Source: Clostridia bacterium
Lineage (GTDB): Bacteria; Bacillota; Clostridia; Christensenellales; Aristaeellaceae
DNA: 7,818 nucleotides
Assembly (NCBI GenBank): GCA_030526935.1
Contig: JAUNBY010000138.1
Location: 1-7,818 of the forward strand
Direction: 5' to 3'
The translations under genes and the position numbers were made by a program. The notes under the pieces were generated by a model. That model was not told the DNA's origin and did not search any database. It was given only the letters and a program-made list of their open reading frames with translations. Positions within the stretch are counted from its first letter, which is position 1; every line of letters starts with the position of its first letter. Shown piece after piece: positions 6,402 through 7,818 of the stretch.

Positions 6402-7355
6402 TTAATCGTGGAATAAGGACTCGAGGGGAGTCAACTCGCCCCTTGTCGCGTCCAGATGATACCTTATCCCCAGACCTAAGCATAGGGAAGGCCTGCAATG
6501 GCCTGCCCGCAGCGACGATATTATGGGCTTTTTACAGCCCGCGACGACGTCGGCGATTATCTGATCTATGCCAAGCGCCCTGTCGGGATACTCGCTTTCG
6601 CATTTTTCAAAGGAGCCGAAGATCACGCCCGCGCATTTTTCGAATACTCCGAGAAGCCTTAGCCTCGTAAGCATCCTGTCTATGGCGTAGGTATACTCCG
6701 ACACGTCCTCTATGAAAAGCAGCCGTCCGGATACGTCGGGCATGTATTCGCTGCCCGCGACGGTGGCTATGAGCGACAGATTGCCCCCGATAAGCGGCGC
6801 TTCGACCTCGCCGGGATTTACGCACACGGGCAGGGAACCGTCGATATTGACAAGCGGCTTACCCACCGTCGCCCCCGACAGGCACTCGGCGATCGATTTC
6901 AGGCTTTCGCCGTCCACGCCGTAAGCCGGCATGGGGGCGTGAAGCGTACAAAGACCGCACTTCGCGAAAAGCGCCAGATGCATAGCCGTTATATCCGAAT
7001 AACCGGAAAACAGCTTGGGGTGTCGGGATATAGCATCGTAATCGAGCCTGTCGAGTATGCGGGGGGTTCCGTAACCGCCCTTGAGACAGATTACGGCTTT
7101 TACCTCCGCGTCGGCAAACATACGATTCACATCCCGCGCGCGCACGTCGTCGCTTCCGGACAGATAGCCGTACCTGGACAGGCAGCTTTCGCCTGTTTTA
7201 ACGCGATAGCCCATGCCTTCCAGGAAGGCGACGGCCTCGTCGAGCGCATCCATATCCCTGATCACGCCGGACGGGGCTATAAGCCCCAGCGTATCGCCCT
7301 TTTCAAGCCGGGCGGGTTTTACCAGTCCTGTACCAGTATAACACATATTTCTCAT
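6402..7355 (-). CDS. LD-carboxypeptidase (peptidase family S66)
   Basis: A 317-residue serine peptidase of the LdcA/MccF family, of normal length and without a signal peptide, so cytoplasmic. LdcA members remove the terminal D-Ala from tetrapeptide stems during cell-wall recycling; MccF members cleave other acyl or peptide amide bonds. The family triad is visible: nucleophile Ser120 in SGYSDIT (117-123), Glu216 in LFIEDV (213-218) and His286 in RAGH (283-286). LKGGYG (91-96) and LIGGNLS (188-194) are also conserved. The family's usual N-terminus aligns near VKPARLEKGDTLGLIAPSG (12-30), so the first ten or so residues may be extra. The ATG at 7355 lies two bases after the upstream stop and has no clear Shine-Dalgarno, so it probably relies on translational coupling; the Met at 7346 is an alternative. 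Sitting beside an M55 D-aminopeptidase supports peptidoglycan-peptide catabolism, but MccF-like activity cannot be excluded. Confidence 0.93.
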   Translation of the reverse strand: MRNMCYTGTGLVKPARLEKGDTLGLIAPSGVIRDMDALDEAVAFLEGMGYRVKTGESCLSRYGYLSGSDDVRARDVNRMFADAEVKAVICLKGGYGTPRILDRLDYDAISRHPKLFSGYSDITAMHLALFAKCGLCTLHAPMPAYGVDGESLKSIAECLSGATVGKPLVNIDGSLPVCVNPGEVEAPLIGGNLSLIATVAGSEYMPDVSGRLLFIEDVSEYTYAIDRMLTRLRLLGVFEKCAGVIFGSFEKCESEYPDRALGIDQIIADVVAGCKKPIISSLRAGHCRPSLCLGLGIRYHLDATRGELTPLESLFHD

Positions 7356-7357
7356 AT

Positions 7358-7818
7358 TTACAAGGTAAAACTGAAAAATGTCAGAACGTCGGTATATTTG
7401 TCGGCGCGGTAGCGAACACTTCGCGGGCCCGTCTGTTCGGCGCCCGGATAGAAGCCCGCGCGCTTGGCGGTGTAATGCGGGCGGAAGTCACCCTCGACCT
7501 CGAACGAACTGGGAAGCGGATACATAATCTTCTCGCGGTCGATTTTGAACGACTCCTCGACCAGTTCGCGTATGCGCCTTACGGCCAGCGTGGGCTGAAT
7601 GGATATGGAGCCGTTTCCTACGCCTTCGCTCACGGCAAGCGTTCTAACGTCGGGTATGACGCCCTTTATCCAGTCGCAAAGGCCCTTATCTCCGCTTACG
7701 AAGCGTATGGGCACGTTTTCCCAGGCGGCGGTGAGGCAGTTTATCATAAGCTCACTGGCCAGCTCTCCGTTTATGCGAATGGCGAGTATGCCCTGATTCA
7801 TTGTGTGAGACAGCGGAT
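7358..7818 (-). CDS. M55 family metallopeptidase (D-aminopeptidase, DppA-like), 5'-truncated by the window edge
   Basis: This is the C-terminal half of a zinc D-aminopeptidase that releases N-terminal D-amino acids from short peptides. About 152 codons are visible; the family has roughly 270-280 residues. The frame continues upstream of the Met at 7801 as Pro-Leu-Ser-His-Thr without a stop, so that Met is not the start. That upstream His (codon 7805-7807) and the Glu 18 residues after it (Ala-Ser-Glu) match, by spacing, the catalytic His115 and zinc ligand Glu133 of Bacillus subtilis DppA. RFVSGDKGLC and VSEGVGNGSISIQP are typical of the family core. RAGFYPGAEQ and the YTDVLTFFSF tail match the C-terminal extension of clostridial members. 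The other zinc ligands lie off the window. Its TAA is two bases before the start of the LD-carboxypeptidase gene, so the two are almost certainly co-transcribed. Confidence 0.92.
   Translation of the reverse strand, partial: PLSHTMNQGILAIRINGELASELMINCLTAAWENVPIRFVSGDKGLCDWIKGVIPDVRTLAVSEGVGNGSISIQPTLAVRRIRELVEESFKIDREKIMYPLPSSFEVEGDFRPHYTAKRAGFYPGAEQTGPRSVRYRADKYTDVLTFFSFTL

Noticed and set aside
1160..7816. GCTGTCTCACA at 1160-1170 and its reverse complement near 7804-7814 as a pair of element ends
   Set aside because: The right copy encodes conserved catalytic-region residues (Leu-Ser-His-Thr) of the M55 peptidase, and 11-base inverted matches are expected several times by chance in a window of this size.

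Overview
This 7.8-kb window looks like the chromosome of an anaerobic, probably gut-associated Bacillota (Clostridia-like) bacterium. The evidence is the single-chain alpha2-type glycyl-tRNA synthetase, a secreted YARHG-domain protein, strong AGGAGG ribosome-binding sites with one TTG start, and compact intrinsic terminators. The phylum is an inference from gene content. By eye the base composition is moderately G+C-rich and I saw no clear compositional break.

Layout, left to right. (1) Bases 1-1122, plus strand: the 3' four-fifths of glyQS, cut by the left edge. (2) Bases 1123-1351: a 229-bp convergent spacer with a strong minus-strand terminator and a short stretch resembling an insertion-sequence end. 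(3) Bases 1352-4410, minus strand: a LysR-type regulator followed by a Tat-exported flavoprotein reductase. The 116-bp gap between them holds a consensus -10 and two dyads placed like LysR-type binding sites. (4) Bases 4577-7818, minus strand: an apparent operon, in transcription order an M55 D-aminopeptidase (5' part cut by the right edge), an S66 LD-carboxypeptidase, and a secreted beta-propeller protein with two YARHG domains. It ends in a near-perfect hairpin terminator. No gene-free stretch exceeds 300 bases. I saw no tRNA, rRNA, CRISPR array, riboswitch or intact mobile element.

How the genes fit together. The regulator and reductase look like a self-contained, inducible module for using an external electron acceptor. 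The enzyme is predicted to act outside the membrane, with FAD in the catalytic domain and FMN bound covalently at a C-terminal domain. Its catalytic positions carry the tyrosines of 3-ketosteroid dehydrogenases rather than the arginines of fumarate reductase. The substrate is therefore probably an enone-type compound and not fumarate, but it cannot be read from the sequence. This is the most interesting item in the window. The second operon combines two peptidases suited to D-amino-acid-containing (cell-wall) peptides with a secreted protein of unknown function.
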